Assembly: GCA_964563595.1 (NCBI GenBank)
Contig: CAZLWR010000009.1
Location: 1-34,558 of the forward strand
Source: CALMFT01 sp964563595
Lineage (GTDB): Bacteria > Patescibacteriota > Gracilibacteria > Absconditabacterales > Absconditicoccaceae
DNA: 34,558 nt
Direction: 5' to 3'
Both the position numbers and the translations under genes were made by a program. The notes under the pieces are model-generated. The model made no database searches. It was given only the letters and a program-made list of their open reading frames with translations, and had not been told where the DNA came from. Each line of letters opens with the position of its first letter. The first letter of the stretch is position 1. Shown here one piece after another: positions 1 through 10,634 of this stretch.

Positions 1-1812
1 CAATTTGACTGACTCGACAATGAGACAGCAAAATCTAAGATAACAGAATATCTTGAATCAATTGGGAAAGGAAGAAAGAAGAAAACATTCAGACTTCGTG
101 ACTGGTCAGTAAGTAGACAAAGATATCGAGGGAGTCCAATACCTATGTATTATACTTTTGAAGATAATGAGAGAGTGCCTTATTATACGTCTCGTGACTA
201 TTTCCCAGAATCACAATGAAACTGGATACAACCAGATAAAGCAGTCAAGACAAGACATTGTGCAAAAGTGTTTATCAAACATTGGGCCGAAGATAAATAT
301 TTGCTTCTAAAGAATGATGCATTTGGATATCACCTGGTAGGCTGAGGTATGGATCATGGGGAATCTGTGCAAACTGCTGCTATGAGAGAAGCAAGAGAAG
401 AGACATTGTATGAGCACTTTGCTTCATTGTGGCATGGTTCACAGGAAGTACATAGTGATTTCTACCAACCGCATAAACACGAAAACAGATACTTGATTGA
501 GCATTTTATTGTACTTGGATGTACGAGCGATGAGCAAAGCCCTACCAAGCTTGAGTCGCATGAGCAGTTTGAATATCATTGGATAGATGCTGATAAGGTT
601 TGAGAACTATTGGAATACAACAATGAAAAACATGGTTGGTATATGTATTATGATGCAAGTAAAATACCTACTCACAAAACTATAGATCGCTATAATGCTT
701 TCAATCCTCATCCTGATAAGTCCAAATGGATTCCTCATCTTATCCCAGAAGATGAATTACCAGTAGTTTTACCGCTAGATTTACCAAATTACAAACCAGC
801 CGGGAAGTCTCCGCTGGAGGATCATCCAACTTTCAAGTACTATCATGCAAAAGATTGAAAAACCTATCTTCGTGAATGCGACACCTTAGATACCTTTATG
901 TGTAGTTCATTTTATTTCCTCAGATTTTTGGACACTCACAATGATCAGCAACTTCTTTCGCCAGAAAGTGCTCATTACATGCCAGTAGATTTGTATGTAG
1001 GGGGGAAGGAACATACTGTCTGACATCTTATCTATAGTAGATTCATCTATAAGTTTCTGAAAGATATCGGTGTGGTAAAGAACGATGCTAAAGAGCCATT
1101 TACCAAGCTTGTGCATCAGGGTATGATTCATGGAGCAGATGGACGCAAGATGAGTAAGAGATGGTGAAATGTCATAGATCCGGTAGACGTAATCAGAGAA
1201 TATAATTCCGACACATTGAGAACGTACCTGGCTTTTATGGGCCCAGTTGATATGCAGAAAAACTGGAACCCTGAAGCAGTCAACGGAGTTCATAGATTTT
1301 TGAAGAGATTCGAGAGGCTGACTGATATGATTTGAAAGACGTCTAGCGAATGATGAAAGTTAGAAACTCTGGTTCATCAGACTATAAAAGGTGTTTGAGA
1401 AGATATAGATAACCTGAAATTCAATACGGCCATCAGCAAGATGATGATTGTTACTAATGCAATCTACGATGAAGGATATATCGACAGTGATTCTTTGCAA
1501 AAATTGATTTTACTACTTGTTCCATTTGCACCGCAAACATGTCAGACTATGCGAAACATACTGGGGCATAGTAGGGATATCAATAAACAAGCATGGCCAT
1601 CATATGATCCGCAGTTGGTTGTGAGTCAGACCATAGAATTACCTATTCAGTTTAATGGTAAAACAAAGGGTAGTCTTATAGTGCCAAGAGATGTAGATCA
1701 AAACCAAGTACTTGAAATGGTTCACAAAGATGAAAAACTCGGTAAGTATATAACTTCATCTATCAAGAAAGTCATACGAGTGCCCGGTAAAATTTGTAAT
1801 ATTATTGTATAG
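1..1812 (+). CDS. leuS: Leucyl-tRNA synthetase with inserted Nudix domain, 5' truncated
   Basis: Class I synthetase that charges tRNA-Leu in the cytoplasm. The frame is open from base 1, so the HIGH motif and most of the CP1 editing domain lie outside the window; 603 residues remain, ending at TAG. Visible: the RDWSVSRQRYRGSPIP segment (about residues 35-50), DTFMCSSFYF, YVGGKEH, and KMSK at 383-386 followed by RWGN, then the anticodon-binding and C-terminal domains. Between PIPMYY and LPVVLP, where normal LeuRS has a short zinc-type loop, about 120 residues (roughly 81-200) form a Nudix domain with the box GGMDHGE-x7-REAREET. The leucine-specific insert before KMSK is absent. About ten glycines are TGA-coded, including one in the Nudix box. 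The DHH gene starts 4 bp downstream, suggesting one operon. Identity as LeuRS is very sure; the Nudix activity is inferred. Confidence 0.95.
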
Positions 1813-1816
1813 TTTC

Positions 1817-2848
1817 ATGAGTGACGTAAAAACCTATCTGAGTGAATTTGAATCGCAGATTAATCAACTCAAAGGGGTGATTGATGCATACGAATCATTT
1901 CTGATTATAGGTCATAACCATCCAGATGGAGATTGTATTGGTTCGCTGCTTGGTTTTGGTAAATGGTTAGAGCATCAAGACAAGAAGGTACACTATGTAG
2001 TTCCTAGTGCTTGGGATGATTATTTCGCTTGGGTTCCACATATTAATACTATTGTTCCCATAGTAGCGAACAAAAAGTTTAAAAAGTTACCGAAAACTCA
2101 AGTCACCGTCTTCTTAGACTTTAGCTCGATTGCTATGATATCGGATGCTTCAGATGTTTTATTGTCCCATCCTAGTGATATTACTGTTTGTATTGATCAT
2201 CATCTGTCGCCTGATGCCAAAGTAGATATTATGATTGATGATACGAATTCGAGTAGTTGCTGCGAACTATTGCGAGAAATAATGAACCACATTGACCCAA
2301 GTCATCTTGATAAAGACATTGCAAGTTATTGTTATATGGGCTTAGTTACTGATACAGGCTGACCTCTTTCAAATGGTTTAGAGTATGAGAAAGATACGAT
2401 AAGATCTTTGGGCAATATGACATCTATGGTGAGTTATTGAGTTGATAAATCGTACATTCTTCAACAACTTGGGAAAATCAGTTTACATAGATTGCAGTTT
2501 GCATCACAAATACTTACTAGGGTAAAGTGATATGGAAAGGTTTTGTGGACATGGTATCATGACGATGAGGCAAAAAGCCCTGATGATACAGGTTCATGGC
2601 TTGCTTTGGATATAATGAGAAAGGTAGACGGCTATCCTATTACAATAAAGTTTTGTATCCATGACACCTATGTTTCTTGTAGTCTTAGGGCTGTACAACC
2701 TTATGATGTTCAAGCTATTGCAAAATCTTTTGGATGATGATGACATATCTTGGCATCGGCTTTTAGGTTGCAGTGATCAGATTATACGGCATCTCATTTG
2801 GGAGAACTAGTGAAAAAAGTAAATGAACTGGCAACGTGATGAGCATAA
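1817..2848 (+). CDS. DHH/DHHA1 phosphoesterase (NrnA-like oligoribonuclease)
   Basis: Predicted Mn-dependent phosphoesterase of the family that degrades nanoRNA or pAp/cyclic dinucleotide products. 343 residues, usual for NrnA (about 310-340). Motif I GHNHPDGDCIGS is at 32-43, the second-motif Asp in FLDFSS near 101, DHH at 127-129 and TDTG at 178-181. The C-terminal DHHA1 domain carries GGGH followed by ILASAF, with three consecutive TGA codons supplying glycines of this nucleic-acid-binding motif. The ATG at 1817 lies 4 bp after leuS, and holB follows 21 bp after the TAA, so co-transcription is likely. The exact substrate cannot be read from sequence. Confidence 0.9.
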
Positions 2849-2869
2849 TTCAATTATATTAAACTTACT

Positions 2870-3796
2870 ATGAACTTTATAGGTAATCCTCAGGCAGTTA
2901 ATTATTTTCAGACTATTATAGATCGTATTATTGCTACAAACAGCATTGATCATGGATTTTTGCTCTTATGCGGACCGCAATACATTGGGAAGATGACGTT
3001 GATTGAGTCAGTTATAACAAAACTTGTTGGCGACACTGCTTTACAGGATCTCATGAAGATTCAAGACTTTTCTGATCAGCGACTTGAGCTCAAAGAATCA
3101 AATGACAAACTCACGGGCAGTAGCCATAGCATTAAAATAGCATGAGATGATACTAAAACTGCCGTAAAGTTACCTGATGGGACTATCTATCATGATTTCG
3201 GGGCAAGAGAAATGATCTCGTGGCTTGCTAAGTCTCCGGCTGGGCAAAGGAAAGTTCTGATTATTGAAAATATTGAGAGATTGGGTATCGGTGCTGCAAA
3301 TGCATTGCTCAAGACCTTTGAAGAACCTTTGGAAGATAGATTGATAATCTGTACCTGTAGCCATCCCAACGAATTATTGCCGACTATTACCTCCAGAGCG
3401 GTACTGATCAATTTTTATCCTGTACCTGCCCAGGAGATTGAACAATGACTACATTCATTGACTGGTGTGTGAATAGACGCAGTTAAGTCCGTGGCTCATT
3501 TGTCTATGGGCAGACCATGACTGGCAAAAAGACTTTTGGAGTATCCAAAGTATCATAGTTTATTGGAACTCGTAGAAAAAATAGATTCAGATTATTTATG
3601 ATCTGAATTACTCTCAGTAAAACATAGTATGTTTATGAAGCTGCATGAGGTCGGTTTGCTCGAGCTAGCTTTGGATATGCTGCAGATTAAATTTGTAGAT
3701 AATCCGATTCGAAGTCAGAAATTCCTTCAGACAAGACAGTATCTGGATAGCAATGTAAGTGTCGGGACTATTATGATGAATATGCTGATTCCGTAA
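2870..3796 (+). CDS. holB: DNA polymerase III delta' subunit (clamp loader)
   Basis: AAA+ clamp-loader subunit that helps load the sliding clamp at primer termini. 308 residues. A P-loop-like GPQYIGKMT lies at 35-43, a degenerate Walker A as is common in delta'. The central block LLKTFEEPLEDRLII followed by HPNELLPTITSRA corresponds to the sensor/SRC region of the family, with SRA in place of SRC. The C-terminal collar domain is poorly conserved. In-frame TGA codons fall at linker glycines. It is last in the leuS-DHH-holB run and ends 1 bp before the convergent corA stop. A DnaX-like subunit is possible but the degenerate P-loop favours delta'. Confidence 0.85.
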
Positions 3797-3797
3797 A

Positions 3798-4820
3798 TTA
3801 TTTTCTTTTCTTGCCTATAATCAATTTAGACAAAACGAGATATTGTATTCGTGCAAACACTGCTAAAAATACAGCAATTCCGACAAAAGCATAAGGGTGC
3901 TCATCGAAAGGCAATTTCACATTCATGCCATAAATACCTGCTACAAGCGTCATGGTTCCCAAAATAATGGTTACTACAGTAAGCAACAAGATAGTATCAT
4001 TCATCCTAATATTCATCAGGCTATTATAGGTCTCAGCAAGTGAGTTTATGTTGACCTCGAGCTCGTCGATAGTGTGGCTCAGTTTTTGTTGTTTGGAAAT
4101 AAGATCGTCAAAGTATACTTCCAATTCCTCTTCGTAAAAGGCTGGTAGAGTGTTGGCTAATTCTTCAATAACCTCTTTTTGAGAGATAAAGTTATGTTTG
4201 ATAAAACTGAGATTTCTCTTCTTGATGAGAAGATTAGAAATAACCTGAGAATCATAAGTATGTTTAAAAATCTGTTCTTCTATTTCTAATGCATCTTTTG
4301 CCACCTTGGAGAGTACTCTGTTTAATTTATCATACATAGTATTGATAATTTCATAGAGCATGAAATACGGCGTAATCTTGAAATGTTCGTCATCTTTTTG
4401 GTATTGATGAAGCTCGTCGATAAACTCTTTTCTTAGGTTTTCTATGTGGTTGGTATAAAATCTTGTTACGCTGATAATATAATCTTTGCCCAGCACAATA
4501 TTGAACTCATTGAGTAGATACGTGGTGCCCCCTTGTGCTAATTTAGGAAAATGAATTACAAGGGCGATATGGTCGTCATACACATCAATTTTATCTTGCG
4601 TATTGAGTTCCATCAGATCTTCCGCAACTAGTTCGTGGAGATCGTATTGTTCGGCAAGTTTGTTGATGTCAGATTCCGTTGGGTTTACAAAATGAATTCG
4701 GGAAATGTTGCCTATGATGAGTTTAGATTCGGACATGATAGCAGACGTAGAGGAAATAATTTTTTCAGTGAGAAGGCTGAAGTTTTTGAGATCTGTATAC
4801 ATAATGAAGTCAGGACGCAT
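3798..4820 (-). CDS. corA: CorA-family divalent cation channel
   Basis: Inner-membrane Mg2+ (or Co2+/Ni2+) channel. About 340 residues, standard length. The soluble N-terminal domain is rich in acidic and helical sequence; the long stalk helix precedes TM1 (about 278-298), which ends in the signature YGMNV (GMN near 298-300), then a short DEHP loop and TM2 (about 311-330), and a basic KLIIGKKRK tail. No in-frame TGA is needed. The ATG at 4820 is chosen; a TTG at 4826 would add two residues and an internal ATG could shorten it. It converges on holB with 1 bp between stops and diverges from the gene at 4937. Confidence 0.93.
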   Translation of the reverse strand: MRPDFIMYTDLKNFSLLTEKIISSTSAIMSESKLIIGNISRIHFVNPTESDINKLAEQYDLHELVAEDLMELNTQDKIDVYDDHIALVIHFPKLAQGGTTYLLNEFNIVLGKDYIISVTRFYTNHIENLRKEFIDELHQYQKDDEHFKITPYFMLYEIINTMYDKLNRVLSKVAKDALEIEEQIFKHTYDSQVISNLLIKKRNLSFIKHNFISQKEVIEELANTLPAFYEEELEVYFDDLISKQQKLSHTIDELEVNINSLAETYNSLMNIRMNDTILLLTVVTIILGTMTLVAGIYGMNVKLPFDEHPYAFVGIAVFLAVFARIQYLVLSKLIIGKKRK

Positions 4821-4879
4821 TGCCAATCGGATTATTTTTTATCTTGTTTGTCTTCAAAATAAAATATACCCTGATTTTT

Positions 4880-4908
4880 TTGACAAATGAAGTGATGCTG
4901 ATTATAAT
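4880..4908 (+). promoter_or_regulatory. Consensus sigma-70 promoter for the 4937 gene block
   Basis: A perfect TTGACA (4880-4885) and a perfect TATAAT (4903-4908) are separated by exactly 17 bp in the divergent corA/4937 spacer. Predicted transcription start is near 4915, giving a leader of about 20 nt before the ATG at 4937. It is one of the strongest promoters visible in the window, suggesting the unknown gene block is highly expressed. Confidence 0.75.
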
Positions 4909-4936
4909 CGCCATAAATGATATTTAGTACCTTATC

Positions 4937-7894
4937 TTGGGGATGAAACCAATTGCACTCTTATACTCTTCTATGTTTTTCTTCGAAAGCCTTGAACAAA
5001 AGGCAGATGTTGATGCTCAAAAAGCAAGGGACGCCGTTACTCAACTGAAACAGGATCTCAATGATCTAGAGCGTAAGGTTGGTCAAGCAAAATTGACACT
5101 GTATGCTACTGAGTTACAAGCATTGCACAATGATTTGGATCAGTTGACAGATAAAAGAAAAGGAATAGATAAGACTTACGAAAAAACTCAAGATTGACGT
5201 AGAGGCCTTCTTGGCCAGAGGCAAGAAAGAATGAAGGCTCGTACTACTCGCAATGTGGGAGATTTGCGTACGATAGAGCAGAACTTCATTGCACTTGATG
5301 AGAGACTATACAAAGAGACGTGAATAGTGTCAGAAAGACGTATGAGGGCAAGAATTGAGCACGAAACGAGAGCATTGGCAGACTCATGAGCGATTTTGAC
5401 TGATGCCAATGGTAATGTTATCTGAGTGGATCAAGCAAAATTGAGGGCTGCACAAGGTGCTCTTGAACAAAACATGAGAGCCGGAAGAGAGGTGCGGAGT
5501 GGCAATGCGAGTGGTCAAACTGTAGCAGCAGCAGGTGCTGAAGGTATTATTTGAGGCGGTATGGATAAGCTCGGATACCAAGGAAAAAATGTAAAAAATA
5601 CCATTATGATAGCCAAAGTACTTGTGTGACTTATGATATTTAATTATTACCGAAATAATACGAGCGGCCTTGGAGAGAAACTGTTCCGATGAGCTGCTTT
5701 GTATGGATTGCTCTCCAACAACACGCTTGGAGGTTGGGACATTTTCTGGAAATGATGACAAAACAAAGTGCTCAATGTGGATCAATTCTTTGGTAAGGGA
5801 GCCGCTGGCGAGCTTGCATCCTATTCACCAGCAATGCAAAAACAACATGAGTTATTGGTGAAAGGTAGAGACAAGGTAGAAGGTCTCCAAAGATTATTTG
5901 TGCCAGAGAAGAGAGACAACTTGAAACAATATCTTAAGTTCGATGGCACTACTTGGATGTTTGATAATGATAAATTTTTGACAGATTATAATCTGAGAGC
6001 TATTGGCACTGCTTCTAGTCCAATTATTGCTGCTACAACAGATCCTGCTACTACCAAATCATTATCTGATTTGAATGAAACTGGTGCGGGAGGTGTTATT
6101 GCGAGTTTGATTCAAGCAGATAAATACGATAAGAGTGCTGAGCTCAACAGACAGATCAATGCTTACTTGACTGCCGCTGGCATCAAGACCGTTGATGATG
6201 CTGTAGCTTTGCCTCCAGTAGAGTTGGATGCTAGACTTGCTACTGCCCTCAAGGACTTGAAAACAAGAGCTGATCTAGAAACTAATGAGCTAGCTAGAGA
6301 AATGAATATCTGGTTACAGAAAAACTATAAATGACATGTGGTAGTGGATGGGAAAGCACAAGAAGTGAAAGACATTGTTGCAAAATGATGAGCGATTCCT
6401 ACTATTATTGCTGAATTACAGAACAAAGGCCTTATAAGAGAAGTCGCAAAAGGTGATGCACTTATTGTAGATGATGCTGATACAAAGGTACTAGTTGCTA
6501 GTTTGATGGCTTTGCCTGATCCTTTCCCAGAATCAGAAGCAAATGCTTTGATCATCGCCTTTAATTCTCTGAAAGCAGAGTTTCCAGCAATATGAACTGC
6601 TGAGCTAAAGATTGTTGGTGGGGAACTTTATTATCAGAATAACGGTAGAAAAGTCCCATTGGTGGGAAGATCACAAGCGACAGGTTTATGATTTGATTTT
6701 GAAAAAGCAGGTATTAAGGGTGCGAGTCGAAATGCATCAACTATAGGCTTTAGAGAAACTCTTGTGTTTGCTGAAGCTATTACGAAAATATGGACTGTTG
6801 CTGCAGGAAGAATTGATAAGCGAACTGAAACCACTGTTTCAACCACGAGAACTGTGGAATCTGCAACGACTGGAGGAGTAGACTACAATCAAAGTTCAAA
6901 AACAGCTGGACCAACTGTAGGAATGAATGAATTCCCATGGGATCGAAGTGAAGGAGTGGCATTTGGTATCGGATCTGGCTTGGATGTGAAAAGCCAAAGA
7001 TGAATGTTTAACATGAGTGATAGTATACCCTATGTGAATCAGATGCTGAGTGAGGCATTGAGTAGGACAGATGGAAAGGATATCATTCTCCACAACTTTG
7101 CTACATTGTTGAATAGTATGAAAATGGAAGATGGAAAGACCTCTATATGGATCGAAGGTCAAGGTAAGCTACCAGCAGGTACGCTTGCTGTAGATAGTAA
7201 GGGAGCCGTGGTTGAACAGGGAGTGAAACTTAATGTGAAATATGATGAAATTACATCACTGAGTGAACTTGCTAAGAAGATGAACGATGCCTTGGTAGGC
7301 TGAACTAAGCTTATCTGGTGAGACGTTGTCAATGCTCTTACGAGAGTCGGTGGTGATCTCAAAGAGGTTCTCAAGGCCGCTATACCTGCTACAGGAGAAG
7401 TGATCAGTATTGCTTATGATGAAACTACAAAAGGTATTATAACGGTTTATGAAGATCTTGCCGGGGAATATGAAAAAAATCCAGATGGATCGCGTAAACT
7501 TGGTCCAGATGGACAGCCTATATTGAGAAAAGCGTGAGCCATGCAAACAGTATATGCAGATGGTAGGCATGCTGTTACAGTTATCTGACCAGATCTCAAG
7601 AAATGTATGAGTTGGGTTGTTCAGGAAACTTGATCTCTCACGAGAGAAGCTATTGATCAGATCGTATGGGTAATGGATAATCTGATGAAACCAGAAAATA
7701 TGGAGAAATTCAAGGGCTATATCGATAATATTGGTTCGTTGGTTGGAAAGACAGTAGAGGAAGCTTGAGAAATAATAAAGAATGGTGTAATCGGTATTAT
7801 ATGATGAACAAATGATATTATATGGAATTGGGAAACTGCTAAACTTATACTCACTTATTTATGATATGAATTTGTTCAGGGAATCGTATCGTAA
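4937..7894 (+). CDS. Large unknown protein with coiled coil and membrane segment (985 aa)
   Basis: I do not recognise the family. The frame is continuous across many TGA codons (Gly) to TAA at 7892. Residues about 13-90 form a charged heptad-rich coiled coil; a further Arg/Glu-rich helical stretch follows to about 180; a hydrophobic segment near 222-240 looks like a membrane helix, with a second weaker one shortly after. The rest is mixed Ala/Thr/Asp/Gly-rich sequence with small predicted beta segments, a region of many Thr residues near 620-650, and a hydrophobic C-terminus. The start at 4937 is the first ATG after the promoter; a Met two codons later is an alternative. No signal peptide is obvious at this start. 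It is first of five consecutive unknown genes. A surface or membrane-anchored structural role is only a guess. Confidence 0.8.
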
Positions 7895-7946
7895 TCACTT
7901 ATACTATATTGTTAAAAAGACTCATATTTACTTATATTTATAATTT

Positions 7947-9449
7947 ATGGCAGACGGAGGACAAAGTGGCGGATGATGGAGGGGTATTGTTGATTTCCTA
8001 GGAGACCTACAAGGAATGTTGGCTCTGTGAAGAGATACTGGTTTGTTAAAAAAAAAAGAAGAAGCTGCATTAGCGAAAACTCTTGATGGGGAAATAGGCG
8101 AATGGGTTCGTCAAAAAATGGATTACGAAGCACAACTTCAAAGACTTAAAAATAAATATTACGGCACGGGACTGGGAAGGACTGCTGGTGCTCGAGTTGG
8201 TCGTAGAATTGGTCTTGCTAAAAAGGAAGATCATCGTGTGCAGATCCAAAGGCTTGAAACATTGATAGCAGAACTTCAGACACTCATTAATAGGGCCATT
8301 ATTGTAGATCAAAAGATGACTCAAGAAGATGATGATGCAAGAAGGGCTGCTGTAACCGAAACACAGGCTGCTACAGCCAGAGCCAATGCGAAAGATACGC
8401 GTGAATGAGAAACACATACAGAAGCATTAGCAGACCAAAGAGCAAGAAGGGCGAGGGAGGATGCAGCAGATATTCGTACTGGTGAGTCACACACTGAGTC
8501 ACTTGAAAAAGCGAAACTCGAACGTTTGCACCAAGATGAAAAAAATAAACGTGAGTTGCTGGAGAAAGCTATTGATCTCAAAAAGCGTGACTTAGAATTT
8601 CAAAAAATGAAAAAAGAGTTCGATCCACCAACTGCTGGGTCACTCGAAGAAGCACAGCTTAATGTTAAACTTAAGGAAGCTGAGCTTGAGTTAAAGAAAA
8701 AAGAAAAAGAACTTACTGATCTTACTGCGACTCCTACTCCCGATCCCCATAAGGCCATTAGAGATCAGATCGAAGAGACAAAACTGAAAGCAGAGCTTGC
8801 GGAGGCCAAGTTGAAAGAAATCGAAGCAGAAAAAAAAGAAAAAGAACTTACTGCGACTCCGGTTGCTGATCCTCTTGAGGCTCAGAAGAAAGAAATTGAA
8901 AAAGCAAAAATTGAACAAGAACTCAAAAAAGAACAAATTGCCTTGTTAGAACTCAAGAAAAAGGAAGATGAACTCAATAAAGTTCCAGATCCTGATTCTC
9001 ATGCTGATGTCAAAAGACAGACTGAGGAAGCAAAACTGAAAGCAGAGCTTGCGGAAGCCGAAATGAAAGAGCTTGAAGCAAATAAGAAAAAAGCAGAGCT
9101 CACTGCTCCTGCGGCTACCGATCCACATAAGGATCTCAGAGAAGAAATTGCTGCTGCCGAACTAGAGGTCAAGAAACTTGAACGGGAGGCACGCAAAAAG
9201 CAGGCACAATCTCTTCAACAGCCAAAACAAGAATTATCTCCAGCGGAGATTTCTGCTATCAATAGACAGATTTCTCTTCTTGAAAATCAGATAAGAGCTT
9301 TGCAACAAGAAAGATCCAATATTACGAAAAATCCACATTATTTGAAAGATCAGCCTTCTATTCTAAGAGTGAAAGCTATTGACAAAGAGACAAGAATACT
9401 TATATCTCAGATAGATGATAAGGTGAAGAAATTGTGATGAACTCCTTAG
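7947..9449 (+). CDS. Coiled-coil protein with 42-residue tandem repeats (500 aa)
   Basis: Unknown function. The ATG at 7947 opens a Gly-rich N-terminus (MADGGQSGGGW, with one Gly from TGA), followed by a basic helical part, then from about residue 130 an almost unbroken Glu/Lys/Ala coiled coil. Four tandem units of 42 residues (6 heptads) begin at a DP(H/L) or DSH motif encoded at 8742, 8868, 8994 and 9120. After the repeats a Gln-rich helical tail ends in KKLGGTP with two TGA glycines and TAG at 9447. The true start is upstream of the long standard-code open frame because the frame is open back to 7947. Such rods usually act as spacers or scaffolds; that is inference. It lies 52 bp after the 985-aa gene. 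Confidence 0.85.
8742..9245 (+). repeat. Four in-frame tandem repeats of 126 bp
   Basis: Unit starts at 8742, 8868, 8994 and 9120 are exactly 126 bp apart, so there are no indels. Units 1 and 3 share an identical 25-bp stretch (8779-8803 and 9031-9055), implying recent duplication as a two-unit block; unit 4 has diverged most, towards its end. Confidence 0.8.
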
Positions 9450-9471
9450 TATTTAACTTCTTTTCTGTACT

Positions 9472-9906
9472 ATGGCATTAACTTTAAAGGATAATTATAT
9501 TACCAAAAGATTGGCTCCTGCTGTAGCATCCACTGCGGTGGGTCCTTTTGTAGATGCCGGACAAGAGACGGGAAAAGGATTGGCAAATGCTGGTAAGTCT
9601 TGGCGAGCAGAAGTCAAAAACATTGGTTCAGACATTAGAGCAAATTTCAATAATGCAGGTTTTTTGCGATGGAGATCCATACCTAGAACGGTAGGTACTC
9701 TTGGGCATAGATTGATGAACGGTTTTAGTGATGCACTGACGAGTACTTTGCAAGCAGGAACAAATGTTGTTTCCAGAATCACTAGAAGAACTTCGAGCAA
9801 TATTTTCAGCTTATTTAATAAAAATATTCCAATGACTGCCATCAGAGGAGGTCAAGTTTCAGCTCCTGCTCCAGCGGCTGCTACTCCACCTGCGAGGGCA
9901 GCATAG
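9472..9906 (+). CDS. Unknown basic protein (144 aa)
   Basis: No family recognised. The reading frame from ATG 9472 to TAG 9904 needs no TGA codon, so it is visible even in the standard code. The sequence is Ala/Gly/Arg-rich with scattered basic residues (about 15 Arg and 7 Lys) and almost no acidic residues in the middle; the C-terminal 20 residues are an Ala/Pro-rich tail. No membrane segment or signal peptide is evident. It sits 22 bp after the coiled-coil gene and 49 bp before the acidic protein at 9956, so it is probably co-expressed with them. The charge opposite to its acidic neighbour could allow pairing, but that is speculation. Confidence 0.7.
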   Translation: MALTLKDNYITKRLAPAVASTAVGPFVDAGQETGKGLANAGKSWRAEVKNIGSDIRANFNNAGFLRWRSIPRTVGTLGHRLMNGFSDALTSTLQAGTNVVSRITRRTSSNIFSLFNKNIPMTAIRGGQVSAPAPAAATPPARAA

Positions 9907-9955
9907 ATCTTTTGTACTATTTTCAGATTATTCATTATATTATTATATTGTATGT

Positions 9956-10507
9956 ATGCCTAATCCTACTCATCCTCACACTGAAACAGAATCTACTCAA
10001 TGATCTGGAGCGTTACCTGTGAAGCATACCCAGGAGGTGTTTGACGCCCTGGAAGAAGAGGAGTTTGAAGAAATAATACTTGATGGAGATAAGGCTTTGT
10101 TTGATTTTATCTTTGAAGAGCTTGAAGAGGAGAAAGCAAAGTACGTAAGATCTTGATTGGCGTATATGCATCGTAATAAAAAAAGTGGAGATCTTGTGTT
10201 GTGAAATCGAACAAAGGAAAAGCAATTTGGCCGAAGTAATAAAGTGGGTCATGCCATACTGAGCGAGAGTATAACATTTTTTGAACGTTCTGTCGACCCA
10301 GATCTTTTAGCCCAAAGTGAGGACGATAAACTTATACTTACTTTACGCACAAAATACGATAAAACGACTGGTGCCACTATGGTCACACCTATACTGTATG
10401 AAATCTCGGGAGCATGAGCTCAACAAATGGATTGAATTTTGTATGAAAAAGAACTCTCTACGCAAGAGTTTAGGAGGTATGCACAGCATATACAAGCAAA
10501 GATGTAA
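9956..10507 (+). CDS. Unknown acidic protein (183 aa)
   Basis: No family recognised. The ATG at 9956 (ATGCCTAATCC) is chosen because the ATG 4 bp earlier hits TAA at its fourth codon. The frame runs to TAA 10505 through several TGA glycines. After a short Pro/His/Thr-rich N-terminus, residues about 30-65 are dominated by Glu (runs of EEEE and ELEEEK); then comes a mixed middle and a helical C-terminus ending in Gln/Lys-rich sequence. No membrane segment. It has the same strand and spacing as the rest of the 4937-11453 block. Standard-code ORF calling misses it. Confidence 0.7.
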
Positions 10508-10634
10508 TCTCACTTCCAGCTTATACACATAATCAAAAATACTGAGTACGAACTTGGTGTTTTTTGTTGATCGTTTGACAAAGCCTCTTGAATTGAGTAT
10601 GATTAGATAAGGATTTATTATATTCTGTATTACT

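Noticed and set aside
349..858. Separate small Nudix gene and broken leuS fragments
   Set aside because: In-frame TGA codons join these into one LeuRS; treating TGA as stop would create many false pseudogenes throughout.
907..1293. Minus-strand open frame inside leuS
   Set aside because: The plus strand encodes conserved LeuRS motifs here, including KMSK; the antisense frame has no recognisable features.
8742..9245. Regular repeats as a CRISPR array
   Set aside because: The 126-bp units are in frame inside a coiled-coil gene and have no repeat-spacer structure; no CRISPR array is visible anywhere in the window.
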